Shown here in pieces: positions 23,362 through 34,193 of a stretch of 64,000 nucleotides of DNA (the first letter of the stretch is position 1; every line of letters starts with the position of its first letter). This DNA is from Ectobius pallidus (Eukaryota > Arthropoda > Insecta > Blattodea > Ectobiidae). The DNA lies in contig CAXKWD010000009.1 of assembly GCA_964059195.1 (NCBI GenBank), forward strand, positions 87,021,432 to 87,085,431, given 5' to 3'. The position numbers and the translations under genes were made by a program. The notes under the pieces are model-generated. The model saw only the letters and a list, made by a program, of their open reading frames with translations, made no database searches and was not told where the DNA came from.

Positions 23362-24231
23362 CATGGCCGTAGCAAGGTCCTTCAGCGCCCTTGGCGAGTT
23401 TAACAAATCTGCGCCCTCCAATACTGGGGGTCTGAACAATTTATTATTTTAACGTTTATTATTTTAATATAAAAACACTGGAAACCTAAACCTGTTTGAA
23501 AATGAACTAAATGTTGGACTTTCAATGTACTAAAACCTTATTTTCAGACGATTGAACTACTTAAAAAAGAATTCGATCTAGTATCAAAAGTAAATTACAT
23601 AATAGGCCTGAGGCCTACTAAAATGTTTAACACATTCACAAAGATAAAAGTATTTTTTTTCGAATAACTTAGTAGAACCACTTTCATCTCAATAATAATG
23701 TACATTTTAATTTTTATTGTCGTTATATCTTTCCATACTACTGTTCATGATTTATGTTATCATAGGCTACTCTGTCAATAAAAAAAAAAGTGTTAATTAA
23801 AGATCGTTGCATGACTACTTGATGTTTGTAGACAATCGGCATATTACTACAGACAGTTCACGTGCAGTCATTTTTAATAAGCTGAAAGATTTCTTCCATT
23901 AACGTGGAATTTTTATTGCTCGATAAATTGCTAAAGGCGGGATTTTTCATGGTTAATTTTGCGCCCTCTTTGTATCAGCGCCCTTGGCGGGGGCCCATGT
24001 TAATTAAATATCGTTGCATGACTACTTGATGTTTGTAGACAATCGGCATATTACTACAGACAGTTCACGTGCAGTCATTTTTAATAACCTGAAAGATTTC
24101 TTCCATTAACGTGGAATTTTTATTGCTCGATAAATTGCTAAAGGCGGGATTTTTCATGGTTAATTTTGCGCCCTCTTTGTATCTGCGCCCTTGGCGGGGG
24201 CCCATCTCGCCACCGCCTAGCTACGGCCCTG
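23362..24231. mobile_element. hAT-like element with internal 207-bp duplication
   Basis: The left end reads catggccgtagcaagg and the reverse complement of the right end reads cagggccgtagctagg. Flanks are cttgggta (23354-23361) and cttgggac (24232-24239), identical at 6 of 8 positions. The interior has no transposase frame that I recognise. Confidence 0.55.
23791..24204 (+). repeat. 207-bp tandem duplication
   Basis: 23791-23997 and 23998-24204 are almost identical (both start tgttaattaa and end cttggcgggggccca; one visible difference is aagatcg versus aatatcg). Confidence 0.85.
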
Positions 24232-24496
24232 CTTGGGACAGGCCAAAGTTTAACATTTTTAGCCAAGTAGGAAGTACGGTCTTTAGAAGGCCTGAGAACC
24301 ATCGCTGTATACGATAAAATTTAATCACGTGACAAGGTCAGTGCAATTTCGCCGCATACCACTACTTGAGATAATATAGGCTACTACAAAGTTCGTACCG
24401 GTATCGAGATTCGAGGAATTCTTTGTTTAGAAATAAATTAATATTTACGTTTTACCTTCTCTTGTCTGCACCACACCGAAGGCTTACACAGTCTCT

Positions 24497-24499
<3 letters not shown>

Positions 24500-24545
<46 letters not shown>

Positions 24546-24760
24546 CTTACAAACATTAGGCCGATCAAAATTCTCGAATTTATTCATTCTAGCCGTAACA
24601 ACCTGAACTGCGTCCTACTTGTTACCGCTCAAGTCAATGCAGACGGACAAGCCAGACACTGGTACTTCCCCTTTTCCTCGATAGGTGGCAGCAAAACACA
24701 GCTTCCAAATTTACAGAGTGAGATTACGTCCTTCAAATTAACTATTACTTTCTTGAATAA
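24500..24760 (-). pseudogene. Candidate retroposed transcript 3' end with poly(A)
   Basis: On the minus strand a 44-nt poly(A) tract (24543-24500) follows an AATAAA signal (24584-24579) by about 35 nt, the spacing of a genuine polyadenylated 3' end. The sequence before it (to about 24760) is less AT-rich than its surroundings and has no recognisable protein. It may be a processed pseudogene, or the tail of a poly(A)-type retroelement. The source and 5' boundary are unknown. Confidence 0.4.
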
Positions 24761-25796
24761 GGTTTAATACTGAATTCACACGAAAAAATATTTAATTTTG
24801 TAGGAAGGGATTACTTTCTGCCTACTGAACAGTTATAATTGTGATTTGAAATGTTGTGTCTTCTAAGCCACTGACAGTGGCATGCAATCAAAATCATACA
24901 CAAAAGCTGTCTCAGAATTCCTCATGCAACAAGCATACTTAGCTCTTTTAGATTTATCTAGAAAGGGGAGAGGGACCTTTCGGTCTACTCCCCAAAAATA
25001 AACAACAGAGTAACAGACAAATAGGGCACTGGGCAGCGATAGTCACTATCGCTAGCTTTAACTGATTGCACTGATACTGACCGTGGAGTGAATGGCTGTA
25101 TTAAACAATCAGAAACATACAAAAGAGGAACTTATGGATCTATTTCCTGAAAAGAACGAGAATGCTAAAGTAGAGATGGGAATCTGGTACTTTTTTTGGA
25201 ACAGTTACGTTACTGTTACAGTTACACGAAAGTAACTGTTATTTATAACCGTTACCTGTTACTTTTCTTGTATATTACGTAGTTAATCGCCAGATCACTT
25301 CCCACTTGTAGGGGAATGCCCTTTATCTCCCCCCCCCATAACGGTTATGGACGTAGCCAAGGCTGGGGCTCTAGGGAGGGACCCCCCGAAATAAAAAACA
25401 GTTGTAAAATTTAGCTTTCAATTAGGGATGATAATCGATAGTTAAAATATCGAGGTTAAAATCGGAGATAACCATCGATATGACGATAATATCGGCCTGA
25501 AAACATCGATGTATTTAGACAAAAAACATCGATGTATATTTAAAAAAGGCCATGGTATCAGAAAATTAGGCAAAATTCATAAATAAACAGAAGTATTTCC
25601 ATGAAAACAATCGATGTAAAAAATCAATGTTTTGTGAAATTAAGTTCATGTAAATAAAATTATATCGTAGAACCAAGGTAGCCTATTAATCTTCTTTTTG
25701 TTACAAAAACATCCATGTCGGGGAGAAACATCGATGTAGCAAATACATCAGTTGTTTTCCATCGATGTAAAAAACATCGATTATCGTCATGAAAAT

Positions 25797-26796
25797 AAAC
25801 TTTTTTGGAATTTTCCTGTGGTTTACAGCCTAAAAGATATAAGTATACCAAATTTCTAGTTCCTAGCTCATCTGGAAGTGGGGAAGCATTCATGTCAGTG
25901 AGCGAGCCCTTTTTTCGGGGGTTTTTAGGGCTAAAAATATAAAAACTACTTTTTGGAATTTTCCTGTGGTTTACAGCCTAAAAGTTATATGTGTACCAAA
26001 TTTAAAGTTTCTAGCTATAATGTCAGTGAGCGAGCCCTTTTTCGGGGGTTATAGTGCTAAAAATTTAAAAAAATACTTTTTTTGGAATTTTCCTATGGTT
26101 TACAGCCTAAAAGCTATATGTGTACCAAATTTAAAGTTTCTAGCTCATCTGGAAGTGGGCAAACAGTAATGTCAGTGAGCGAGCCCTTTTTCGGGGGTTA
26201 TAGGGCTAAACATTTTTAAAAATTACTTTTTTTTTTAATTTTCCTATGGTTTACAGCCTAAAAGCTACATGTGTACCAAATTTCAAGTTTCTAGCTCTTC
26301 TGGAAGTGAGCAAACAGTAATGTCAGTGAGCGAGCCCTTTTTCGGGAGTTTTTACAGCCAAAAATAAAAAAAACACTTTTTGGAATTTTCCTGTGGTTTA
26401 CAGCCTAATAACTATATGTGTACCAAATTTCAAGTTTCTAGCTCATCTCGAAGTGAGCGAGCCCTTTTTCGGAGGTTTTTAGGGCTAAAAATTAAAAAAA
26501 TTACTTTTTGAAATTTTCCTGTGGTTTAGAGCCAAAAAAGCTATATGTGTACCAAATTTAAAGTTTCTAGCTCATCTGGAAGTGGGCAAACGTTAATGTG
26601 AGTGAGCGAGCCCTTACTCGGGGGTTTTAGGGCTAAAAATTAAAAAAAAAAAACTTTTTTGGAATTTTCCTGTGGTTTACAGCCTAAAAGCTATATGTGT
26701 ACCAAATTTCAAGTTTCTAGCTCATCTGGAAGTGGGCAAACATTAATGTCAGTGAGTCAGTCAGTCAGTCAGTCAGCCGTGTGGCTTTATATTATA
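25797..26796 (-). repeat. Tandem array, about 7 units of 126-157 bp
   Basis: Each unit contains ggaattttcctgtggttta, gtgtaccaaatttcaag, agctcatctggaagtggg and gtcagtgagcgagcccttt. Unit starts are near 25806, 25955, 26081, 26238, 26382, 26513 and 26661. The array stops in a (cagt)n run (26753-26776) and the word ctttatattataggga. Read on the minus strand it begins TCCCTATAATATAAAGCC, which resembles the TC-starting ends of the Helitron-like units at 14 kb. Single copies in the other orientation lie at 29237 and 29727. Confidence 0.75.
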
Positions 26797-27024
26797 GGGA
26801 TTTTATTATTAGTAGTAAAATTATCAATATTTCGAATAACTCACTACAGTTATTGAATTCATATTTCATGCTATATACCCACATTCTAAGTTTAAATTAT
26901 CCAGTAAAGGCAATATCGTATTTTGATAAATTTTTTAAGTGGTATGTAAAGCAAGAAATATATATGAGGTCAGACAGCATGAATTCTATGCATGAACTCT
27001 TTACGCCCATTAATAATTAAGAAA

Positions 27025-27175
27025 ATAACTTTTTTTAATTTATTTATTTTATTATTTTTATTTTTTGTTATTTTTTATTCTTATTTTTTTGTTTTTGTTT
27101 TTTTTTTTATTTTTTGTTTTTTATTATTTTTATTTTTTTATTATTTTTATTTTTTAAATTATTTTTGTTTTTCAA
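27025..27175. repeat. T-rich low-complexity tract
   Basis: Runs of ttttta, ttattttt and gttttt. No coding value. Confidence 0.8.
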
Positions 27176-27257
27176 ATATTGGAAGTAACAGATGTAACGA
27201 AAGGCGAAAGTCACGGATAAAACACTTGTAACAGAAATATTAGAATTAACTGTAACA

Positions 27258-27490
27258 GGTCAGAGTAACTGGAGCAGGTGGAAATAACAGTAACAGGTCA
27301 GAGTAACTGGAGCAGGTGGAAATAACAGTAACGGGTCCGAGTAACTGGAGCTGGCGAGAGTAACAGTAACAGGTCAGAATAACTGGAGCAGGTGGAAATA
27401 ACAGTAACGGGTCCGTGTAACTGGAGCAGGTGGAAATAACAGTAACGGGTCCGTATAACTGGAGCAGGTGAAAATAATGTAACGGGTGTA
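27258..27490. repeat. 38-bp minisatellite, about 6 copies
   Basis: Units of the form aactggagcaggtggaaata followed by acagtaacaggtcagagt, with later copies carrying gggtccg. The taac words are the same as those in the subterminal parts of the enclosing hAT-like element. Confidence 0.8.
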
Positions 27491-28340
27491 ACTCTCGACA
27501 CGTTACTTTGTTCCAGACCAGTTACATTCGCTCGACACCGACACATTTCTCAACGCAACTAATAATAACAATAATAATAAGTAAATAAATAAAATCAAAA
27601 TCAAAACAAAAAATAAAAGTATTAAAAAAACCCTGAGAAAAAGGAGAGCTGCTGAGAAATTTGGAGAAACTATACAGAATTCTTATATATTTATATATCT
27701 TTACACGCTAGCGGCCGTAATTTTGAAGATATTTGAACCAAATTTTATTATGTTATTTCTAGGCCCAATAGTTAATGAGCAAAATTGGCCCAAGTGGGGG
27801 GGGGGGTCGTGGGAGGGGGTTGAAATTTTGAAAAAATTATATCTCGGCCCCTATGAAGTATAGAGAGAAACTTTGTTGGAATAAATTAGAGTACTCCCTA
27901 TGGAGTTCACAGTGACAGTAACGACTCGGGGGTTTTAGGGGTACGAGTAGGGGTGGGGGATGGAAATTCGAAATTTTTGAAACCACGTCTTGTGGGGTAT
28001 CGTTGAAAAGCTCTTGATGAGTACTCTACAAATCAATACCTAGTTTCTCGATAGCTCTCATATAAGGCGAGATTTGAATGTTTTAAAAAAGTGCTCTTTC
28101 CTCTTTTTTTGCAGTTATTATTGCGGGTTTATCATGCCAAGGCTAAAGAAGAAGAGAACTGCGCAGTGACAATAAATTAAACCAAAAGCACTTCGAAATC
28201 TACCTCAGCCTGTAGGCCTTCCTAAAGGGATTTTATTTCACTTCACACAAATGCAATTAATAGGAAATGATCAATCTCCGCCATTTCATGCAGATGTCTA
28301 AACTTAAATAGATGAATTTTCGCTTCTCATTGTAATGATT

Positions 28341-28565
28341 GCTCGATGGCGTAGTGGGTAAGATGAAGGGCTAATATGCTAGCGGTCCCGTGTTCGGATC
28401 TCCTTGGGTCGAACATTTAAAGGATAGGAATAGATAGGTAGGGTAAAGGAGAAAACGGATTGAATAGTAGGAAAGGGTAAAGAAGTGGTGAAAGGGGGAG
28501 AGTCAGAATTTCCAATACTGCTAGTAGTTCCACCATTCACATCTAGATGTCTCGAGTGGGAAGAG
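28341..28565 (+). mobile_element. tRNA-derived SINE (family C)
   Basis: tRNA-like head with gctcgatggcgtagtgggta (A-box region) and a B-box-like gtgttcggatctcc, followed by a purine-rich body (ggataggaatagataggtag). Nested near the right end of the 3.67-kb hAT-like element. Confidence 0.5.
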
Positions 28566-29232
28566 CTAAAGGGACGACCTGTTTTTCCCTCGTTTTTTAA
28601 TAAAAAATCCCGGGGGAGGACCCCCATTTTTTGGATTTCCAAATAATAGCAAACTTTCGTCTGTGTCGGTCCCTCCTTTCAGTATTTTCTGGTTCCGCCT
28701 TTGGTTGAGACGAAAATAAGATATCCTAGGAGGAGCTTTGGTAACCGTTACTTTTGATTTTTTGTAACAGGTCGTTACCGTTACATACATGTAACAGTTA
28801 CAAAGTAACAGTTACAAGAAATATTCCCCATCTCTATGCTAAAGTAACATTTTAACTGTTGGCACTGATTAATTGTGGAATGGCTGCGTTAAACAGCCAC
28901 GAACATTTTTTTCTCGCATATATCTATTATATAATGTTGAGAAAGAATTGAGGTAACACCAAGAAAATACGTCACATGAACGGCTCACTGTATTAGCTTT
29001 ATTTTTTGAATTATCGAACCGCCCGGAATTTGGTTTTTTAACGCAAACAAAGGGACTTTTCATGAAAACTTGTTTAACATTTAAAAAAATGGCTCTAACG
29101 GTTTTAATAAAAATGTACAATTCAAAATATCTCTCAGTAACTTTATTTTTGTAAAAATTACTTAGGGGTATATGAAAATCTAACATAGTCAAACTGTATA
29201 GAAAATAAAAATGAACATTTTTTGTTCAACAT

Positions 29233-29335
29233 ATCCCTATAATATAAAGCCACATGGCTGGCTGACTGACTGACTGACTGACTGACTGACTCACTCACTC
29301 ACTCACTGACATTAACTGCAAGCATTAACCAGTTT
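29233..29335 (+). repeat. Terminus of the 140-bp repeat family, copy 2
   Basis: It starts tccctataatataaagccac, then (gact)n and (cact)n runs to 29309. The usual internal unit is missing after it. Confidence 0.6.
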
Positions 29336-29722
29336 ATCTTATAATAAAGCCTATATAAGTTAAATCGATGAAAATAATACAGTATAAAGTTTTAAGAGGT
29401 AACATTATCTTATACGCATACAAAATACAATTGTTCAGCTCTGTTTGATCCGATTTGTTGTAAAAACTACTAACCTGGAAGAGTTGAAATTCTGCATGAA
29501 CATAGCTTTTATACCCGGAAAGTTTATAGGACTATATTCGTTAATTCACCTTCCCTATTAGTCTAATATTACAATTTATTAAAATTCAATATAAGTTTAC
29601 AAGAATATTAGCCATGACAGCTAACAATAATATTATATAATATAATCTATATTATAGATAGATTAAAACCAATATTTCATGTCCTACTGGTAACAAACCA
29701 AAGATCCTGTTTTCTCTCATTA

Positions 29723-29950
29723 CCATAATATAAAGCCTCATGGCTGACTGACTGCACTCACTCACTCACTCACTCACTCACTCAATCACTCACTCAATCA
29801 CTCACTGATATTAATGTGTGCCCACTTTCAGATGAGCTAGAAACTTGAAATTTGGTACACATATCGCTTTTAGGCTGTAAACCACAGGAAAATTCCAAAA
29901 AGTTTATTTTTTTAATTGTTAGTCCTAAAAACCCCCAAAATAGTGCTCGG
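29723..29950 (+). repeat. Terminus plus one unit of the 140-bp family, copy 3
   Basis: It has ataatataaagcctcatggc, a (cact)n run (29753-29805), then a full unit in reverse order relative to 25797-26796 (gatgagctagaaacttgaaa, gctgtaaaccacaggaaaat). A hAT-like terminus follows 25 bp later. Confidence 0.6.
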
Positions 29951-31089
29951 TTTCCATGGCAAAGGTATTATCAGTAGGGACCGGATTTTTAGGTTCTTAA
30001 AAACACTGTTTTAGGTTTTCCATTAGGTGAAATAGTTTTTTTTAGGTTTTTTGTCCAAAATATCGTTTTCGGAGAGAATAATTGGTTTAGTGAATTTGAA
30101 TGTGCTACATAGGATTCAATACTGTACATAATACTTGTAAAGTTTAACTTAACAAAATTGACTTAAATTTGTGTATACTTGCTTTAGGACAATATTATAC
30201 AGTACAATTGAAGAAAGAAAGCATAAACAATAAAAAGAAGCAGTGAAAATAAGATTGCCTCGCATTTCCTGGTTACAGTATATCACTAAATATCTTTTAA
30301 GATTCTCAACTGTGAAGTTCTTCCTGTTATCTCTTAGTTAATAGTTAATACTGTACTATTAATGTTATTTATTCACATTCAGCTTCCCTCAGTTAAGGGT
30401 TGCCCTAAGACAAAGCTTAATAGAAAAAAAATTTACACCACAAAGAAGTGTTTACAAGCATTTACAATAAACACTACTCTTCTCAGGATTAGAATCCGAA
30501 GCTTATAATTTTGTAAGTTGGATGTGGCTAGGCCTAATGTGAAACTGATTATTTTCCTTTCTTCGGTTGTTACGCATGCTAACCGCACACCAGATCAACT
30601 AGGGACGAAAACTTCCCTCTTGTCTAGAAAGGTAAATAATACTTAGTGTTTCTGGCAGGCTTGACAATATATTACTTTGCCATATATAGTGAAATTCAGA
30701 TGGTCGCCAATCTACTGCCGTAATAAACTCGATTTCATTTGTTTCGGCATAATTAACACGTCTTCTTAAAACTCACAGTGTGACCACTAAGTAAGAATAA
30801 CAGGGAAGTAATAAAGGCAAACAAGTGCTTTAAAACACAGAAATCTATATCCTTGTTCATACACGGCAACAATGGTTGTTCGTGCGAATATTTTAAAAGG
30901 AATACGCCGGTACTCTTTCTTACACTTCCTTTCTAGATACTGTCCATCCTAGACGACAATGGGTTGAACGAAACGCTGGTGGTATTAATTTCAACCCGAC
31001 AAAAATTATTGTATCTCCGCAAAATATCGATTTCTCAACTGACAAACAAAAAAGTAGCCAACATTATATATTTTAGGAGAATATTATAG

Positions 31090-31190
31090 GAGAAAAATTC
31101 CTCCAACACTGGGACTTGAACCCAGGACCTTTGGCTAATCGCGCCAATGCTCTACCAACTGAGCTAAGCCTGAGTTCAATACACAGCGCC
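31090..31190 (-). mobile_element. tRNA-derived SINE head (family D)
   Basis: The minus strand reads ttagctcagttggtagagca (A box region) and gggttcaagtccc (B box), with a plausible anticodon-arm spacing. The would-be acceptor stem does not pair, so it is a SINE or tRNA pseudogene. It sits at the broken inner end of the left arm of the giant inverted repeat. A separate 21-nt-arm hairpin (31200-31260) follows. Confidence 0.6.
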
Positions 31191-31281
31191 GGATGGAACC
31201 TCTCTCCTATGACTGATTGCCTCACAGCCAATCATCAGGGCAATCAGTCATAGGAGAGAGGGCAATCAGTCATAGTTTTAT

Positions 31282-32542
31282 TAGGGACCGGATTCTTAGG
31301 TTTTTACCTATTTTTTCCTTACTTCCAAAACAAAAAGCGCTCATACACTTTTTCGAATCATGTCCATAGGATTCACCCACATTAATTCTGTGGCACCTAA
31401 AAATACCTAAATCGGGTATAAAAACCTAAATACACCTAAACGGAATATAAAACCTAAAATATCTAATTTTGGCTACTTTTTTGTCTTTTTTGTTTGTCAG
31501 TTGAGAAATCGATATTTTGCGGAGATACAATAATTTTTGTCGGGTTGAAATTAATACCACCAGCGTTTCGTTCAACCCATTGTCGTCTAGGATGCACAGT
31601 ATCTAGAGAGGAAGTGTAAGAAAGAGTACCGGCGTATTCCTTTTAAAATATTCGCACGAACAACCATTGTTGCCGTTTATGAACAAGGATATAGATTTCT
31701 GTGTTTTAAAGCGCTTGTTTGCCTTTATTACTTCCCTGTTAGTCTTACTTAGTGGTCACACCGTGAGTTTTAAGAAGACGTGTTAATTATGCCGAAACAA
31801 ATGAAGTCGAGTTTATTACGGCAGTAGATTGGCGACCATTTGAATTTCACTATATATGGCAAAGTAATATATTGTCAAGCCTGCCAGAAACACTAAGTAT
31901 TATTTACCTTTCTAGAAAAGAGGGAAGTTTTCGTCCCTAGTTGATCTGGTGTGCGGTTAGCATGCGTAACAACCGAAGAAAGGAAAATAATCAGTTTCAC
32001 ATTATCCACATCCAACTTACAAAATTACAAGCTTCGGATTCGAATCCTGAGAAGGGTAGTGTTTATTGTAAATGCTTGTAAACACTTCTTTGTGGTGTAA
32101 TTTTTTTTTTCTATTACGCTTTGTCTTAGGGCAACCCTTAACTGAGGGAAGCTGAATGTGAATAAATAACATTAATAGTACAGTATTAACTATTAACTAA
32201 GAGATAACAGGAAGAACTTCACAGTTGAGAATCTTAAAAGATATTTAGTGATATACTGTAACCATGAAATGTGAGGCAATCTTATTTTCACTGCTTCTTT
32301 TTATTGTTTATGCTTCCTTTCTTCAATTGGAAAAATTGTCCTAAAGCAAGTATACACAAATTTAAGTCAATTTTGTTAAGTTAAACTTTACAAGTATTGA
32401 ATCCTATGTAGCACATTCAAATTCACTAAACCAATTATTCTCTCCGAAAACGATATTTTGGACAAAAACCTAAAAAAAAAACTATTTCACCTAATGGAAA
32501 ACCTAAAACAGTGTTTTTAAAAACCTAAAAATCCGGTCCCTA
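31282..32542. mobile_element. Complete hAT-like element forming the right arm
   Basis: It has its own inner terminus, tagggaccggattcttagg at 31282, as well as the outer one at 32542, so the right arm is a complete 1.26-kb element while the left arm lacks its inner end. The inner zone has repeated aaaacctaaa words. No clear 8-bp duplication around this copy alone (agttttat versus attatttc). Confidence 0.6.
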
Positions 32543-32573
32543 ATTATTTCAGTACAATAGCTGTTTCTGTAAC

Positions 32574-33480
32574 TAGGGCCCGGAAGCTAGGTAAAATGCC
32601 GTATCTGTTTGGGTGGATATATTAAAGAGTTAAATAGCCATAAACATGTTTCCTTATATTTAGGGACGGTGGACCGCCTATGTGGTCTCGTGGTAAGCGT
32701 AAGTGGTTAAGGATCCGTAGGCCCGGATTCGATCCCCGGTACCTCCTCGGATTTTTCTGAGGCAGGGAGATCTGGTATGGGGTGCACTCAGCCTCGTGAT
32801 ACAAACTGAGAAGTTACTTGATAGAGTAGTGGCTCCATTCACGGATAACAGCATTAACGGTCGTGGGAGTTGGCATGCTGACCACATGCCCCCAATCCTG
32901 CCACCTGATTATAGTAAATGACGCAGTGATGGGGTGGTAGGCCTAGTTCTTTCAGTGATGTAGCGCTATGGAGTTTAATTTCAGTTGAGGGCCAGTTTTT
33001 ATCTTGCTTCTTTGCCTATTTTTGCCTAATTTAAGGTTTAAAGCCACATTTTGCCCGTTTTGGATCAGTACGACTTTGTGGGTTTATTTACATTCTACAC
33101 ATTTAAAAAATAAAGAATTTCAACGTATGAAAGTAAACAAATTTGAAAAATGTATAAATGCATTATTTTTCTCTGATGAAATCCTTTTTTTTTCTGACAG
33201 GAGGGTGACTATGACAGATGATACCTTGAAAAAAAAAATCTTGTTGTGCTTGTAATAAAAAAAAAAGTAAGAGTAAATACTTTATGTGATAATTGATAAA
33301 TCAACTATTAAGTATCTAAGGTTGTTATTTTCATTAATAAAAAGTGGGGTTACTATTTGTTTTTTTATTTTAATAAATTCCTATTTAATTTACGGTATAT
33401 TACTGCATATTTTCGGTATTTTAAGTGCCTTTTTGCCAGCCTATTTTAACCAAAATAAATGCCTGAATTTCCAGGCTCTA
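32574..33480. mobile_element. Possible hAT-like element with nested SINE
   Basis: The left end is tagggcccggaagctaggt and the right end is cctgaatttccaggctcta, partly inverted. The flanks tctgtaac and atcataat do not match, so the two ends may belong to different insertions. Confidence 0.35.
32665..32985 (+). mobile_element. tRNA-derived SINE (family E)
   Basis: Head with gtggtctcgtggtaagcg (A box) and cggattcgatccccggta (B box), body with cctcctcggatttttctgag, ggtgcactcagcctcgtgat and gtggtcagcatgcc-like sequence in reverse. The tail contains gggtggtaggcc and gtagcgctatggagttta. The same family occurs at 57549-57853 (minus) and its tail at 61918-61985. Confidence 0.75.
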
Positions 33481-33947
33481 ATCATAATAATAAAAATCCT
33501 CACAGTTTACGAGTAGCATTACCCTATATAGCCTATCTTACATTTCTGCTTTTAAACATTTTTTGAAGTGACGAATTTATACATCAGTGGCAGTGAAAAG
33601 GTTAAAATTCAAAACCAATCAGCTAACTAATAAACTCGTAATATTAGTAAACTGAATTTATTGGTATTGAAAGAATTTAGCTAAGTAATAAAAATATTAT
33701 ACGAGTTCTAATAATATTAGAGATATTTATAAAACTGGGTGCGGAATTTCTCTAGGGAAGCTGGTGTTAGACTCACTAGTTGTCAGACTTGTTGCAACTA
33801 AAACAAAACAAAAAAATATTGCTCGTCAAGGTTTTGCTCTTTGTTTTTGTATCTTCACCATGTGGTGGCAGCGGGACTGGGCCGGGTGGGGGGGGGGACT
33901 CGAGGGGAAGCGTGTGGCAGTGTTCTTTCATTCATTGGTGTGCGTGC

Positions 33948-34144
33948 ATGTGTGTGAGAATGTGTGATCATGACGAGGTTACCACTTCGTGCTCTGAGCT
34001 TCACGCCGCTGTAAGACGCCGAGATGTCCCTGCTGTGCAGCGTCTGTTGCTCGAGGGTGCAGACCCCGACGAGCCTGACTGGGCTGGCTCTGGGGATGCA
34101 CCCCTGCTCCACGCCGCGGCTGCTGGGAGTGTTCCCCTGGTCAG
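33948..34144 (+). CDS. Ankyrin-repeat protein, first recognised coding exon
   Basis: This frame encodes ankyrin repeats that should mediate protein binding; the partner and cell compartment are unknown. The in-frame ATGs at 33948 and 33960 give MCVRMCDHDEV or MCDHDEV, followed by repeat 1 (SELHAAVRRRDVPAVQRLLL, then EGADPDEP) and the start of repeat 2 (PLLHAAAAGSVPLVR). The frame is open back to a TAG at 33777-33779. The exon ends at 34144 before a strong donor (CAG|GTGAGT) in phase 2, and the split codon is completed by the first base of the exon at 45761. The exon is strongly GC-rich against an AT-rich background, as expected for conserved coding DNA. An overlapping upstream ATG frame (33860-33967) would precede the start if transcription begins further left. 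An unseen upstream coding exon is possible. Confidence 0.75.
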
Positions 34145-34193
34145 GTGAGTTGCAAACAGATTTTTAGGGATTTGAAAATTCAAGGGTTATCTG

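Larger units (their letters stand above)
25171..28836. mobile_element. hAT-like element, 3.67 kb, perfect 8-bp TSD
   Basis: The ends read tagagatgggaat on the left and attccccatctcta on the right, near-perfect inverted repeats of the classic hAT type. The flanks are identical, tgctaaag at 25163-25170 and 28837-28844. Subterminal regions on both sides are rich in taacagttac and cgttacc words, as hAT elements often have for transposase binding. No transposase frame survives. The interior holds a second hAT-like end (tagggatgataatcgat, 25434), a 140-bp tandem array, a T-rich tract, a 38-bp minisatellite and a SINE head. It is a mosaic of nested insertions. Confidence 0.75.
29975..32542. repeat. 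Giant inverted repeat of two hAT-like copies
   Basis: Arms 29975-31077 and 31452-32542 are almost identical reverse complements (differences are mostly small indels, for example about 12 bp near 30125). Both outer ends are hAT-type termini: tagggaccggatttttagg on the left and cctaaaaatccggtcccta on the right. Outer flanks are attatcag and attatttc, only partly matching. No transposase frame. Its arms are about 1.1 kb each, so the transcript would form a long hairpin. Confidence 0.8.

Noticed and set aside
27025..27231. Open frame rich in Phe/Leu/Tyr suggesting a membrane protein
   Set aside because: It is a T-rich low-complexity tract, not real coding sequence.
29250..29310. Possible CRISPR-like or regulatory array from gact/cact repeats
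   Set aside because: It is a simple tetranucleotide microsatellite within a transposon end, with no spacers.
31090..31190. Possible functional tRNA gene on the minus strand
   Set aside because: A and B boxes are good but the acceptor stem does not pair and SINE body sequence follows.
33855..34183. Minus-strand frames opposite the first ankyrin exon
   Set aside because: They are antisense shadows of the GC-rich exon, and the splice-phase evidence supports the plus strand.
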